DNA from: Lates calcarifer
Lineage: Eukaryota; Chordata; Actinopteri; Centropomidae
Reading direction: 5' to 3'
DNA length: 64,000 nucleotides
Assembly: GCF_001640805.2 (NCBI RefSeq)
Contig: NC_066850.1
Coordinates: 12,979,373-13,043,372 of the forward strand
Shown here: in pieces, positions 47,779 to 62,072 of the stretch
How positions within the stretch are numbered: the first letter of the stretch is position 1
How the letters are laid out: each line of letters starts with the position of its first letter
Made by a program: the position numbers and the translations under genes
Notes under the pieces: model-generated
What the model was told of the DNA's origin: nothing
Database searches by the model: none
What the model saw: only the letters and a program-made list of their open reading frames with translations

Positions 47779-49881
47779 TGAGCAAATGTTTGCTGTTTTC
47801 AAAAGTACGATATTTACATCTTTAAACATTCATACTGAGAAAATACACTTTACTTTTAGTATGTAAACTGCAGGGACTGGTATGACTCAGAATTAATGAA
47901 TTTATTCCTGATGGTATATATAGTACATGTTGTTCCCCTGACAGTTTTTCTGACATACACACAATCAGCTGTGTTACAGTCACTTCCTTTGGAGGCAGAA
48001 CAATGAATGTGTCCCATGAGGACAAGTCCTCTGAGATCTGATTAAAACACACATGGAGGTGGATGTATATGTGTGTGTGTTTTTTTTCTGTGCAGATATT
48101 AAAACAGTAAAAGAAACAGACAGACAGAGAACAGATGGCTCCACACTGAGTCAGGAAAAATAGTAAAAAAAAACACTTTTGTCAGAGGGGAAAAGATCAG
48201 TTATTGATGAGAATTTGAACCGACAACTCTCTGATCAAAAACCTCCGACCTGGAAATTACAATCCTGTCATTCTCTCTGTCATCCTCCTCATATTATTAG
48301 CTTTTAATACATTGATTAATTCCCTCTCTCTCTCTTTCTCTGCTCTTGCTCTTTCCTGATTCAGAACACGTTTCCAGGAAACGCTAAGGCTATGCCATTG
48401 CCGTGGTTCTGACACATCCTAATTTGGTCACTGACACGTGTCCTAATTTGTCCATTTAGCCGCGGAGGAGGACAGAGGGCGTTAATGACCAACCGTGTGC
48501 TGATTCATTGGGAACCAGGAACACCACCAGAGAGTTTTGGTGGAGGTTTGTGGTGACATTTTTAGCCTCTGACACACTAACATATAATCACATAGCGGCT
48601 CTGACAGCCAGTGTTTGAGACTAAGGGCAAGATAGATGAACCTTATCATCTCCAGAGTGAATGGGAATCATTAAGCTGTCATGTTAATCTAACAAGTTTG
48701 GAATTAAAAGGCTCTATCTGCAGATTGAGAGACTTTCCAGATATTACTGAGCTTTAAACTCTTCACACACTTGATATTAAAACTGATATGTTCAACTAAA
48801 GAGTGATATTCACTCTTTAGATTGTTTCATTTTAATAGTTAATGGAGTCTGAGGAGATGAAAAGTGTTTCCCAGTGAAAAAGCTTCACTTACAAAAAAAT
48901 GTTTTACTGAGGAAATCTTTCCTATTTTATTTATTATTTCACAACCTCTCAGATTTATCCTGCAAAGAAACTGGAGAGATCTTTGCTCCAAGTTTGGCAA
49001 CCACTGATCTCCTCAAATACAACAGAAAGCAAATCTTTTCATGAAAAATACAAATTTGAACATGTGTTTTAGTGCACAAAACAGCATTAAAGGAGGTTCT
49101 GATATCAAATATTTGCCATTTTATGATCCTCAGCTACATTATCTAAATAAAGGAGCAATGACTTCAAGAGCAGGAGCTGTTTAATAAAAAAGTCTTATAA
49201 TGCATAAAAACAGATAGTCCCGGTCGTTGATTATGATCGGCTGAGCCACATTAGAAGGCAATGTAAAATACTTAACAAACACACATCTGTGACCACATTA
49301 CATCAGTATTACTGCACCAGTCACCCCTCATTCGTTTAAAAAAAACAAAAAGATGCCGGCGAAAGAAACAAAACAAAGGAACCCGCTGTGTCCTGTCACT
49401 TCACTGCAGAAAACCTCTCACTGCTTTCGCCCAATCCACTCCTCCTATTCCCATCTCCGCCTAATATGAATTATCCCTGAGATCTTACTGGTACCCAAAC
49501 TATGAAGGGAGAAGATGCTGGAGTAGTACCTTTGCTTCCGTTACTGCCCATGAAAACACACCTGTCCAGCGTGAGCCCCTCTCTTTGCTGGTACAGCTGT
49601 CTAACATAAGTGAACACTACTTAAACAGCTGCACAGTTAACGGCAATATCCAAATAAATGTTAACAATAAGCCAAATCTAAATGCATGCTTTCCACTGTG
49701 CTCCACCACTCTACGTCTGAGTGTTGCTTGACAACCATTCTGCCAATTGTCTCCGAGGAACTAGATTGTTTGGCGGGAGAATGATTATTTGTTAACACTA
49801 TACAACTATTACATTTTTTTTGTTAATATTTCATGAAACCTTGCCTGATATATGCGATAACCATTTTATAAAGACAGTAAC

Positions 49882-49986
49882 CCCCTTGAGGCTGTGGTTT
49901 ACAGTAATTTTACACCTAAGGGGGTTTTAGGCCTAAAAATGGCCCTTAGCTGATCTAAAATCACCATGGACCACAGCTTCTTGGGG
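49882..49986. repeat. 105-bp near-complete hairpin
   Basis: Left arm ccccttgaggctgtggtt and right arm aaccacagcttc-like sequence (ccatggaccacagcttcttgggg) pair. The interior cacctaagggggttttagg also pairs with cctaaaaatggcccttag, so the segment folds along its full length around ttttaggcctaaaa at about 49925-49938. Confidence 0.88.
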
Positions 49987-50499
49987 CTTATTGCTTTAAT
50001 ATACTCACAGATAATGTTAATATTTTGCTTAAGCCTTGTGTTAATCTAGGCCACTCAATCATCACCCATGATGAAATTAGTAAATCAATGAAACAAAATG
50101 GAAACTCAGTCTGATTATCGGGTCAGTTAGAGCAGGAGGATAAAGAGGAAAGTTTCACAATAGAAAAAAAATAAATCAGGTTTGACAAAATGTGTCTATC
50201 ATAAGTCACAAAATGGTGCTACTGGTGTATAATCTAACCATTACAACTTCTCATTCAAACCAATACACACATGTAGTAGCTAGCTTTTAGTAAGCATTCC
50301 CTATTCCTTTGTTACCTATCCTTATCCTTTGTTAGAGGCTGATTGGTCAGTGTTATGGATGGATAGCTGAAAAGGCCGACTGTGAACATAATATTTCTTG
50401 TTGGAAAATCAATTAGAAAACCTCAAAGAGATGTAAGTCAAACACAAATAAGCATAAACAGCAAGAAAGATGCAAAATGTCATACAAAAGAACCACAAA

Positions 50500-51130
50500 T
50501 TACCCACAATGGAGGGGATGTTCTGAGGAACATGTGTAACATTGGCAGAACCTCTACAGAACATGGAGAATGTCCTCTTTTGGTAACGAAAATGCTGCAG
50601 TTCACAGTTCCCCATATGACTTTAGAAGAACATTAAACTCAAATGGTCGCATGGTCACATTTGGGAAGTAGACTGAACGTTCCTATATGGTTGCCTTTTG
50701 GTCATATGAGTATGTCCCTGCTTAGTGTAAAGGGTGTCACCTTACATGTTCCTGGATGGTCACAATGTGGAGTTCTTAGAGGGATATTATTTAGTGGACT
50801 TTTGTGGAACAGTCAGGACATTCCCTCTAGGTCTTTATTTTACACACTATTTTAGGGGTGAGTGTGTTCCATTTTGGTTATGTTAGAACTATATTTCAAG
50901 GTTCTACAGATAATCCTGTGATGTCACTACAGGCTCCGCAGACGTTATAGACGGAATATAATATAGAGACATACAGGGAACCTCCTATAGTAATGGTTCA
51001 CTAAACTATCACACACAATCCCTTAAAGTCTGCTAAATAATGTCTCTCTAACATTCTGGAGACATTATAAGTTGACTTCCAGTGAAGACATTCTCAGAAC
51101 GTTCTAGGAATGTACATTTCTAGCTGGGTA
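50500..51130. repeat. degenerate repeat with recurrent gttcct/ggaac motifs
   Basis: Short words such as gaacgttc, ggaatgt and acattc recur on both strands, and the right edge reads aacgttctaggaatgtacatttctagctgggt-like sequence, as in a fish foldback element I recall. The boundaries are not clear. Confidence 0.4.
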
Positions 51131-51799
51131 TACCATCCTGTAACTAAAAGTGAATTCACAGTTTCCAGCTAATCCGATAATTAATTTCTGTCAACAAAAC
51201 AAAACATCAGTTTTAATAAAAAGGTCACAGAAACTAATTCTAGAGACAAACAGTCGGTCCCCACGAGGCTCACATTTCAGACTTTATGTTCATAACAACA
51301 CTGAATCAGAGTCAGCTCCCAGGGAACTGATATAAGTCAGTATCAGAGTGTAAATCAGCCTTAATATCATACAATCTTTAACACTCCTACTGTGCTAATA
51401 TTCACACCACATATGGTCAAATAATGAACCTGAGAAAGATCTGTCTGTTTATAATTTCCTTTAGTGTATATGAAGTTGCTCCTGTACAAGCAGATAAAGT
51501 TCTTAGCCTCTTCCAGTGTTAAAACCCTTGGATTAAGTGTAAATGCACCGTCATCACACTTAAGGTTGTTGTTTTTCTCAGTTCCTGCCAGACTCTGTTA
51601 TTCCAGCTGCAATCAAAAGGCTCAGACTTTCAATAAACAAATCCGCATGTGAATTTCTGCCAAACGACTTCACACTGCACAGCACTTTACTTCAAACTTA
51701 CCAACCCTTCACCTGTGTTTATTCAGCTGTCAGGAGACTTTGACTGAATCTCTTTGTTTATATATGATTATATTTATTTTATTTGTGTTATTGTGTGAC

Positions 51800-52480
51800 T
51801 TTCAGTGATTAGATGCCTTATGTAAGTAAAAGTACCACATTATAACACAAAGTGACAGATGGAGGCAGTGGTATTCCAGCAGCTCCTGTGTTCTGCTCTG
51901 TAAAATTCCTTTTTTTGTCAATGGAATCTGGTAGTGATATATAGTGATGATGCTGCTACTCCACACTGTCTGACTCAGGCCACTGGTAACATCAAGAAGA
52001 TAATGCTGAACAGCAGGATCAATTGAGTTTGTAGGATTGGCACTATGTAAAAACAATAGCACAATAGACTAAAGATCATTTCATCAGTGGTGAAATACGT
52101 ACTCAGGGATTTATATTATATCTCTACCAGACTCCATTGACAAAAACAGCAATTTTACCTTGCAGAACATGGGAGCTGGTAATCTACTGCTGCCTAAATC
52201 TGTTTGTTGGTTTGTGTTATTGTGTGATACTTTTACTTAAGTAAAGGATCTGGACACTTCTTCCACCACTGAAAGTCATACAATAACACAAACAAACAGA
52301 TGGAGGCAGTGGTAGATTAGAAACTTGTGCACAGAATCTTGTGCTCAGTAAAAATCCTGTTTTTATCCATGGAGTCTGGTAGTGATATATAGTGATTTTT
52401 CTGGATGAACAAAAAGGATCTTACTCTTAAATAAAAAGGTCTCTGTAGGAATCCTGTCCGTAATGTTGTCAGACACTAAT
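51800..52480. mobile_element. foldback element family F2, copies 1-2
   Basis: 51802-52060 holds one arm and an internal segment. 52112-52480 holds a palindromic copy: ccagactccattgacaaaaa on the left returns as the complement around 52365-52385 (ccatggagtctggtagtgat), centred near 52270. The right edge (gttgtcagacact) matches the left edge of the 60772 copy in reverse. Confidence 0.75.
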
Positions 52481-53003
52481 AACAATCTGAGAATGATCTT
52501 ATGATCATTATCTTGTTAGAAAGTCTGAATACTCTGAACATCTTTCTAATGTGATTAATAATAATTTTACACTCACACACACGCAGAGAAAGGTGGAGGG
52601 GCTTTTATTGTGAAAGTCTGTCTGCTGTAACTGTAACTATGCTGTTGTGGAAACGACACACAGTCGGTTTTTCCTCCGTCTGCCAATAAAGAAAAATTTG
52701 AATTTCACAGAGAGAAAGGGGAAGCAGATGGATGCAGAGGGGGGACGTTACCATGGCAACAGATGTTGGGTCACTGAGTCGGTGAGAGGCCAGCGAACCC
52801 TACTCTGGATTCAGTGTGTGTGTCTATGTGTGTGTGTAGTTCTGTTCTATATACAGACAGAGAGGGGGTGTGTTCTAGAAAATGATGGAGGTGAAACACA
52901 ACAGAGAGAAGCAAGATGGTGGTAAAAGTGTGTGTGTGTTTGGTGACCTTGGTTCTGATGCCAGGGAGAGTTTGAGTCAACAAGCTGGCAACGAACCAAC
53001 CAA

Positions 53004-53004
<1 letters not shown>

Positions 53005-53044
<40 letters not shown>
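53005..53044. repeat. (CA)n microsatellite
   Basis: About 20 CA units. Confidence 0.96.
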
Positions 53045-53051
<7 letters not shown>

Positions 53052-54239
53052 CCCTGCCTACAGGTATTACTTTGGTTGTCATAGTAACTGATCTGAGGGC
53101 CTGCAGAGTTGCAATTCTGCTGCCAGTTCAGCTACACTGGATATGACTGGGTTCAGTATGGGTTCAATGTGACACTCCCTTCACCCAACCAGGAAGGAGC
53201 ATGTCGTGTACGAGGACCAGTGAGATGAGCACACGGGGATCGGATGTTGTATCAACACACCATGACTCAGAAGACAAAAACTTTATTGTGATGCAGAACA
53301 ATTTCTAAAATAATGGCAAACTACAGACTATAAGCCATCAATTAAAGCATAAGCCTGGTTGGACATAATATTAGAAACACCGTAATTTAACAGCATCACA
53401 AACTTCATGCTCCAAAATGATCAAATCAACACCTCTCTAAAACAGCTAAAAAATATTTTCTTCTGTTGTGACATCAGACTTAACAAGCTAATTCTGTTGT
53501 CCAATTGGGGCCATCAGTGCACTAATCTAGCAGTCTTTCCATGTTGAGCAAATGAGCAAACAAGCAGGCAGATATTTAGTGGGTGATGCAACAACTGTGA
53601 TAAAATGCTTCAATTTTCATTTCCGTTAAATGCACAAGTATTGAGACAGAGTGTTAGACTTTGTTGTTTAGCAAGTTTGTGCGATGACAGTAAAAACTAT
53701 AATATTAAGAGCAATAGTTCTATAAACGTCTATAGTTTGACTGTAGTTAATTTAAATAAATATGTGAGGTCAATGTCTAAGGTGTTTCTCTTGAAGCAGT
53801 CCTTGAATAAACCCAAACTCTGCCTATGAAAAATACCAATTATTCTGTGAGTGAAGTTTATATGTGTTTCTCAGCCTTGCTCTGTTAAATCCAAAGATTC
53901 CTCGCGGCTCGCTGGCGTTGGTCAAGGTTTTGAAACCAACACACTTCACACAGCTGAACCGGATCAGTCCACCAGTGTTTTAAAAGTTTAGTTTTAAACC
54001 CCATGAAGCCTCATTACTGCAGAGACAGAAGGATCCACTCTGACCATCGATCAATACCTAAAATCAATCGGCGTTGCCTCAGGTGAACTGGTGTCTGTGT
54101 TACTTACTGTATATCTACAGTTTTGACCTGTTACTATCTCCATCTCTCCTGGTTATCAGTTCCTTTCTTTGCCTCATTTTTTTCTGTCATTGGTTCAGCT
54201 GGTTGTCTTTGACTTTTACTGCAGGAGACTAACACACAC

Positions 54240-54243
<4 letters not shown>

Positions 54244-54295
<52 letters not shown>

Positions 54296-54329
54296 TGTGC
54301 ACTGTGTGTGTGTGTGTGTGTGTGTGTGT
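54244..54329. repeat. (AC)n ... (GT)n inverted pair
   Basis: About 24 AC units (54244-54292), a short spacer ggttgtgcact, then about 13 GT units (54303-54329). The two runs are complementary. Confidence 0.96.
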
Positions 54330-56379
54330 TACATAAGGAGCTCCCTCTTTGTCTTGATGTGACACTAAAATAGCTGTTTCAGCTTCACACCCTGTCTTCT
54401 CTGTGTCTTTAAAAGCACCAATTAGAGACATTTAATCACTGCACTGGCTGTCCGGACAAGTTACACTCAGTTACACAGAGAGAGAGCGGGAGGTTCACTG
54501 CAGTCTCTAGGAAAACCTGCCTGTGTTGAAGTGAACTGGAAAAGCCACAAATTCTTTCTAGAAACATTTCAGACAAGTTCAACAGTTAATTTCACTTCCT
54601 CTAAGAGTGGTAATTTTACAAATTATTGTTGCGTTAAGACGATATTAAAGCTTAAACAGAGATATATTAGAGGTTTTAGGTTGTCTCAGCCTATCATGCA
54701 TCATTAATGGCTGACACTTACTTTTATATTGGATGGATTTTCCTCTACACATTTTTACCACCTCACTAATTCTCTTGGAAAATTTCAAGCATCCACCACC
54801 CACTCACTAGGGACGTTTACATGGAGCCTAACATTCATATCATGTTCAGTTTCAGAATAAACCGGTTGCAGAGTGGTGGTTTAAACCTTTTCATAAACAA
54901 ATCAAAAGAGAAATATGTTCAAAATATATAAGGATTTAAGATGATCAATCTTTGGCTCTATTCTTTCTGTGCATGTCCTCCATCTTGATGTAAAAACGTT
55001 TCTCCACTTCCCTAAAAATGGCGGTCTCCAAGTTGAACCAGTCCTCTGCAGAGAGTCTGTTTTTAACACAAACTCTTCATTATTGGAAAGCTGCTTTGTG
55101 CCAATCTCAAATATATTACATTTCCAATCAATGGAGCTGGAGGCAGTGAATCTTTGGCTTTTTATCTTAGACTCAAATTAATCTGCTGCTGATAAATAAT
55201 CAATCTAAACTAACTGATTAAGTATCTAGTCATTTCAGCTTTAAGGGTAAGGGTACCAACATTATAGTTATATAACACAAATATTAAATATGTCCAGTTT
55301 TATATATGATGTATGAGGGATAAAACACATTAAAAACAATTAGTCATCAATTAAATTATTAGATATAACTGAAAGAAAAAAACACTGATTTGTTGACTTG
55401 AGGGTTTTAAAAGGAAGCTAAATTTGGGTGAGAAGTCAAAGTTTTTTTTACACTTTTCTATCTTTTAGTGAACAGATCACCAGAGTACAAATGTACACCA
55501 ACTTAGTTTAGCTTAGCATAAGAATGGAGGCAGGAAACAAGCTGGTAAAATCCTACTTTGGAGTGTTCCTTTAATACCATGTTATCGTATTTTAAATGAC
55601 TGCAAGTGTTCAAACTGCTGCACTCAAATTTTGAAAATGAATGCATTTAAATCCATCAATACTTTTAAATAAACCTACTGCTGTTCATAAACTGAGGCTA
55701 CAGCTCTCTGTGGTTCGTTAACAAGCCAAGGACAAGTCACATTAACTCTGACTCCTTCTCTCTCTCCTGCTCTGTCTATGAAACTGAGTGTAACTCACCC
55801 AGACAGTGCAGTGATTAAATGTCTCTAATTGGTGCTTTTAAAGACACTCCAAGTGTGTGTCCGTGAGTGTGTGCGTTGTATAATGAGCTCTGTTCTCATG
55901 TTGAAGTGACACTAATGGCTGCATACACAACAAGTCGAGATCACGCAAGTCTTGAGGTTTTTTAGTTTGTGTGTTAAAGAGACAAACAAACCAACAAACA
56001 GACTTCAAACAGATTTCTTCTGCCAAGGAAGAGACTGTTCCGTTCTGTACCTATACTCCTTCTCCTCCTCCTCCCCCATCATTTGTCACCTGAACATGGA
56101 CAAATGTCCTTTCAGGGCATTTGCTCAAACTGTTGTCATTTTTCTTTGGATGACAATCTCTTAAAATTGTCTGAAAGATAAGTCTATGTTTCAATGTTTA
56201 GATTCAATGCTTCACATTGAATTACGGTCATTTACACATTGTTAAAACAACACTGAAATCATGAAATTGATGATTAATTGATTGATGAGACTGATTGCTA
56301 AATGTAGCCCAGTTGAGAGCAGCTGTAGATGTTTTTGACTCTAAAATGATGCTTACTGCAGGTAATATATTGATATACT

Positions 56380-56690
56380 GTTATATTCTGTTCTGAGAAC
56401 ATCCTCGTGGGTGTAAAGGACATTGCTTTGTAATGAAACATTCTCATATGACCAACAGGGGAAAATACGGGAGTGTTGTCTTTACGTCCCAAATGTTCTG
56501 TTTGTAACGTAAATGTAAAATAGATCCCCAAAACTCATATAGGGTACTTTGAATTCTACCATTTTATGAATGTCCCTAATGTCCTGTAAAGTTTAAGGAC
56601 ATTTGACACCTTTTGAGAACTTTTGGGGAATGTTACACAGAACTTTTATTCCTACACGGGGAGTCCCTAATTCCAGTTATGTGCCCCACA
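56380..56690. repeat. degenerate repeat with gaacatt/aatgtcc motifs
   Basis: Words such as gagaacat, acattc, aatgttct and gaacttttgg recur in both orientations, similar in style to 50500-51130. Assignment to one family is tentative. Confidence 0.35.
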
Positions 56691-58879
56691 AAGTCTTTTA
56701 CTAGCCACAAGTATCGATTAACTACACATTCTCTTTTTCTTTATTTGGTAATGAAGATTTCTTTGATGTAAGTAGTTGCAATAAAGACTTGCAATGGATT
56801 AAATATCATGTACATGTAGAATTAACTGGCAAAATCTTGCAATCTACATGATGCATGATATTAAAATTGTGCCAAATATAATCTCCCATTACAGAACAGC
56901 CTCATTGTGATGCCCAAATGTTACTTTGATTACTATTACAATATGCAAAGATGGGTTAGAAGTAAGTGTGATAGATTGGTCTGTGTGCAGCCATCATTTA
57001 ACTCTTGGTGCCCTCGCTACACGTCTATGAGTCAAACCAAAGTTTTCGTGATGTTTCTTTTTATATCTCGCTAATAATATACTGTAGAAATGTGGTTCAA
57101 ATATTTCCAGACTCCGTACACCCTAGTCTTTCTGATCTATAGTTTCCTGAGATCGTACATTACTCACTGAGGGCACGTAAAAACCATAAGGCTTGCCCCT
57201 CTCCATGTGTCATTGGTGGATATGTTTGTCAAGCAGAGGAGAGAATTAGTGGCTGCTGGGTCCTAATGCCTGCCATGTTTGTCTCCACAGGGAGGATGCC
57301 AGTGTTTGTGTGGCCTTGAAACAACACATCCATCCTGAGGCCCCAAAGCTAGTCATGAAAAAGCAATTTAAGCCCATCCACAAACAATTCAATGCAGTTC
57401 TTTGTTTTTGTTGCAAAGCAGCGATGAGCTTGTTAACCCTGAACCTGATGTTGTCTCCTCAGCTGAAGAGGCTTTCTGCTCTCCTCTGTGAAATCAATTC
57501 ACCTCAGTATCTCCTCAGGATCTGAGACTCTCAGTCTCATCAGTGACTGTCGTCCTCCAGCTCTTTGGAAATAATCCCTTTAAACTCCTCTCAGAGGTCT
57601 CGGATGGTTTTGGCTCTGCTTTGCTCACTGCTGGAAATAAATTCCTCACCTCTGGCTGTTTCCCAAACTGCTTTGAAACAGAGACTGTGTCCTAAAGAGA
57701 CCCGGCGTTCATCCATCCTGTCCTCTGAACCACAGACCAACCTCCAAATTACCTTTCAGTGGCAGGGTCATGGAAAGAAATTGTTGCTAAAAGACTTTGG
57801 AAGTAGATAACAGTAGATAACATCTTCATTCATTTTCTGCTTTGTGCCAGTAGCACAGAAACAGCCCGCAGAGTGGAAGTACCCTGAACATCTTTAAAGG
57901 ACGGAAAAACACTAAGAGCAGCCTGATCTGATAGCAAACTCATTCACACTAAAGTAGATGTCATCTCTTTTGTCCATTTGTCATGAAAACTCCAATAAGT
58001 CTCCTCTTTAACAAGACATACAGCACTTCTATACAATGAAAATTAATCTCTTAAAACGAGACAAATTTAACTAAAGGACTGAGATAATTCTAGTTTGTGT
58101 CAGTATTCCTTCTCAGGGTCAATTCTGAGAACAAAGACGTGAAAGACGTGTTTTCAGATTCAGTGTGCCTCAGTCCTCAGTGTGACGACATTATTATCTC
58201 TGATGTCCATCACTATAATATCCATAAATCCATTTAGAAATCACAGACAGAAAGATGCTCTGTATAACTCCAGAAGTTGCCTGAGGGTCATCATGTTTTT
58301 AAGTTTACTTCAGTATCACAGTAATCCAGTGATCTCTCTATACTTCCATGGGTGCACTGCAAAAAGGGCGTGCTAACAGCTAATCCAGCTACTTTTAATC
58401 GTGACAATTTAAACACTCAGCAGACTAATTTGATTTTATAGTGTTTTGAAAGTCATGTCTTTGATTTAATGACCATTTTATCAACCTCATCAACACTGAC
58501 ATTCCTTGTAAATGTCTTCTTAAAACAACGTCCATCCCTTTTGCCAAGAACAAGACAATAAAAACAATAAAAAGCTTTGCACTTTTAGATCCACCATCTG
58601 GAAAAAGATGTTTAGCTGCACTACTGGCAAGGCTTCAGTAGATAAATCATTTGAATGTTACTTGTTCTCTCCACTTTTATATTATGGGATATGATGAACA
58701 TATATGGCTGTAGAGGGCATTAACAGACTAGACAGTTTAGACCAAACCTCCAAGTGAAGTGACCTCTCTAAAACTGTTTCACGAAAATCTTGACATCATA
58801 ACCTTTATGAAGGTGGGGTTTGCTGAAGTTGTATTAGATAGATAGATAATAATGTGCTGTATTTTAAAAGTTTGTTATA

Positions 58880-59080
58880 TTATCCATTGGGTAAAATCTA
58901 CATATTATGAGTAACTAGTAGCTAAAGCTGTAGTGGAGCAGAAAGTACAATTCTTCCCTCTGAGATGTAGTGGGGTAGAAGTATTAAGTAGCATAAAATG
59001 GGAATACTCGAGTAAAGTACAAGTAGCCCAAAACTGTGACTGAGTAAATGTACTCAGTTTCTTTCTTCCACTGGAAATAA
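58880..59080. repeat. dispersed teleost repeat fragment
   Basis: Contains gtagtggagcagaaagtaca, tactcgagtaaagtacaagt and a cttccactgg edge. I recall this combination as a frequent fish repeat. A short related piece (acttttacttgagtaaagaa) occurs near 38942. Confidence 0.6.
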
Positions 59081-60771
59081 ATCAATGTTGAAGTATTTGT
59101 CTGAGGGGTTTTGTAAATCTGTCATTACATTTACTGAGTGAGTCTAGAAAAAGAAAATCTCTTTATTTTGCTTGTTAAATTACACACTGTTGTGTTATTT
59201 CCCCAGGTTATACTTCATACATTTTGTGTAGCAGCTTGTTCCAACATTTAATTTGATTCTTACACTAAATGAAACATTCAAATCTAAACTGTCATGCATT
59301 TTTTCTTTTTTTACAGCTGCACCATTTCATCAAACAGAGATATTCTGGATGTCTACACAGTTTTCTAAAATTGATATATTTGATATCTTTGGACATTTGC
59401 TAGGATTGAAACTTAAGTTTGTTCAGGAGGGTAAAAGAGGTTCAGTTTCTTGTATTATTGCTGCCTCTTTTGCTCTGTGAAGAAACTTTGTGAAGTTGCT
59501 GCAGTCTGAAAAGATTGTCTTCCTGACTTGAACTGAATATTAATGCGAAATTCTTTCAAACAGCACGGAGTGAGCCGGACATACCGACTGACTGGAAGAG
59601 ACTTCAGCTCTCAGATTCACTGAAGCAGCAGCAGGCCGACAGCTGACTGGCCCGCAGCTCTGTATGTATGTGTGTTTTGATGTGTGCGTGTGTATGTGTG
59701 TGCGTGAGTGAGTGTGTGTTTCAGTTTAGTCCATCTGTTGTTGTGTGTCACCCCGAGGCGATGGCATGAAAGAAAGGGCAAGAGACAGAAGAAGAAGAAG
59801 AAAATAAAGGAAAAAGACGAAAAGATTAAAAGATATACAAGTGAAGGGACGTAGGTGTGTTTGTGTGTGTGTGTGTTTCAGTTTGTGTGTCGGACCTCAG
59901 GCGGTGCTGTCTGTGCGTCTCTGTGGATCCCAGATGGAGCCAGAACTCAACAGAACACATTAGTCCACTTGGCGTGTTCACACACACGTTCATACACACT
60001 CAGATATTCAGTGTAATTCTCCTGACAGTAGGATCACCTGAGCCCCCTGCTCACTCTGCTGCCGCAAGATTTCTGCTCCACTGGAACAGTCAAATGAATT
60101 CCTACGGAAGCCCGGAGAGGCCCGTTATCACTTCTTTAGTTATCTCCACCCCAGGATTGAAAAAGAAAGAAAGGAAGGAAGAAAAAAAAAAAACAAAACA
60201 CAACTCCCAGGCTGGGACTGAGTTTCTGCAGAAAGTGCAGCAGCTCGAGTATCTCTGGGTTTCGTTTGCAAGGTAAAAGATGGGAAGAAGTGGAGGGAGG
60301 AAAGACAGAGGGATGCTCCACTGGATCTGTCATTTACTGAGCTGCAGATTTTAGACTTGGGTTCAACTTGAACTCATCTCCTTTGAGACTTGACGTAATC
60401 AGTTCGAGGGGCACCAATTGGTAGTTCTTCAGAATTATTATTTTTTTATTCTGAGTTTTCCATGTGTAGTTCTGTACATTTGGGAGGAACAGGGAAGGAG
60501 ATATTTTGTTGTAATTTTTGCTGGATTATAGTTTCCCAGGGTCTGCAGTGTGGGAGTTACAGTATAACTTAGAAACACTGGATGCAACATACCAGTTAAG
60601 ATATAACTTATAATTGACACCTTCTTGGGATTTAGTGTGAGTCATTCCTTAGTACTTTTGAACCCATGTTTTTGGGTGTTAACAATTGATAGTATTGATC
60701 AAGAACTGCAATTGTCCACATCAAGGTACATCCACTAAAGTGCAACTGACAGGTTCAGGTTGTTATTCTAA

Positions 60772-61270
60772 GTGTCTGACAGCATTATGGATAGGATTCC
60801 TACAGAGATAGACCTTTTTATTAAAGAGCAGGATCCTTTTTGTTTAACCAGAAACATCACTGTATATCACTACCAGACTCCACTGACGAACAGGAATTTT
60901 ACAGAGCAGAATACACAAGTTTCTAATCTACCACTGCCTCCATCTTTTAGTTTGTGTTATTGTATGACTTTCAGTGGTGGAGGAAGTATTCAGATCTTTA
61001 CATGAGTAAAAATATCACAAAATAACACAAACTAACAAACAGATCTTGGCAGCAGTGGATTAGAAACTTGTGTATTCTGTGAGGTAAAATGATTGTTTTT
61101 GTCAATGGAGTCTTGTAGTGATATATTATAAATACCTTCTTTCACCACTGATATACTGACCTCTAATTTACTGTACTGTTGTTTTTAGCTACAAACTCTT
61201 CTGATCCTGCTGTTCAACTTATCTTCTTTATGTTACCAGTGGCCTGAGTCAGACAGTGTGTAGTGGAGGA
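60772..61270. mobile_element. foldback element family F2, copy 3
   Basis: 60861-61129 is palindromic: accagactccactgacgaac, taatctaccactgcctcc and tagtttgtgttattgtat recur as complements on the other side of about 60990. The outer arm 60772-60860 matches 52385-52480 in reverse, and 61195-61270 matches 51950-52035 in reverse. No coding sequence. Confidence 0.78.
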
Positions 61271-62072
61271 GAAGAAACAGTTGTTGCTTGCAGTCATTTC
61301 TTGGTGTTGTTTCTGTCGTCTGAGGAAGGGGCAGAATCATTCTGAGACATTTTGTTGTAATGTCATAGCAGTCGTCTGCACTCAGTGTCCACGTGTTGAA
61401 TGTCACTCTGCACTCAGGTTGAAGGATGGAGGCCTGCAGGTCAGACTGAGACACAGACTGTGCCACATTCAAAGATTTGGTAGTTTTTGATCTAAATACT
61501 TTTTCTTAGTAACGATGTACAATTTGCATAATGAGTAATACTGTATCTATTATAATCTGCCAGTCGGTAATGTAGCAAGGGATTGTACTTAAGTATTTTC
61601 ACTCAGTCATGCTTCTTTTTTATGCATCATATTTAGTCTGTTGTCTAAGCTGTTTACAGTTTAATTTGTTTGTTTTGTCTCTCTGCACGTCCACATTAGT
61701 TTGAATCTGCTCCCTTTTGTTTGTGTTTTCTTGACAAATATGGAAAATACAGTGTGTTATGTGTAAGAAAATTGAACTTAACTGGCACTTAGGCGTGAAA
61801 ATTAACTGGAAAAAATTGCAGCTGTTACATTTCAGAATAAAACCACACAAATGATAAAATCACTGGCTCCAGCTGGTATTTAAATTGTTGCGGTAACTTC
61901 TGGGAAATACCAGGATTCCAATTCTCAGCATTTGGCCCAGTGGCTACGAGTTCAACCAAAGTCCTTATAGCCAAAACATGCTACTTGGCAGCCATCTTGG
62001 CAACACCCTCTGGCAGTTAGAACCAGACCACAGGGAGAACAGGGAGACAGTTATAACTGCAATTTCAATGGT

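Noticed and set aside
59857..60276. 139-codon open frame, plus strand
   Set aside because: Begins in a GT repeat and ends in a lysine-rich A-run; looks like low-complexity noise.
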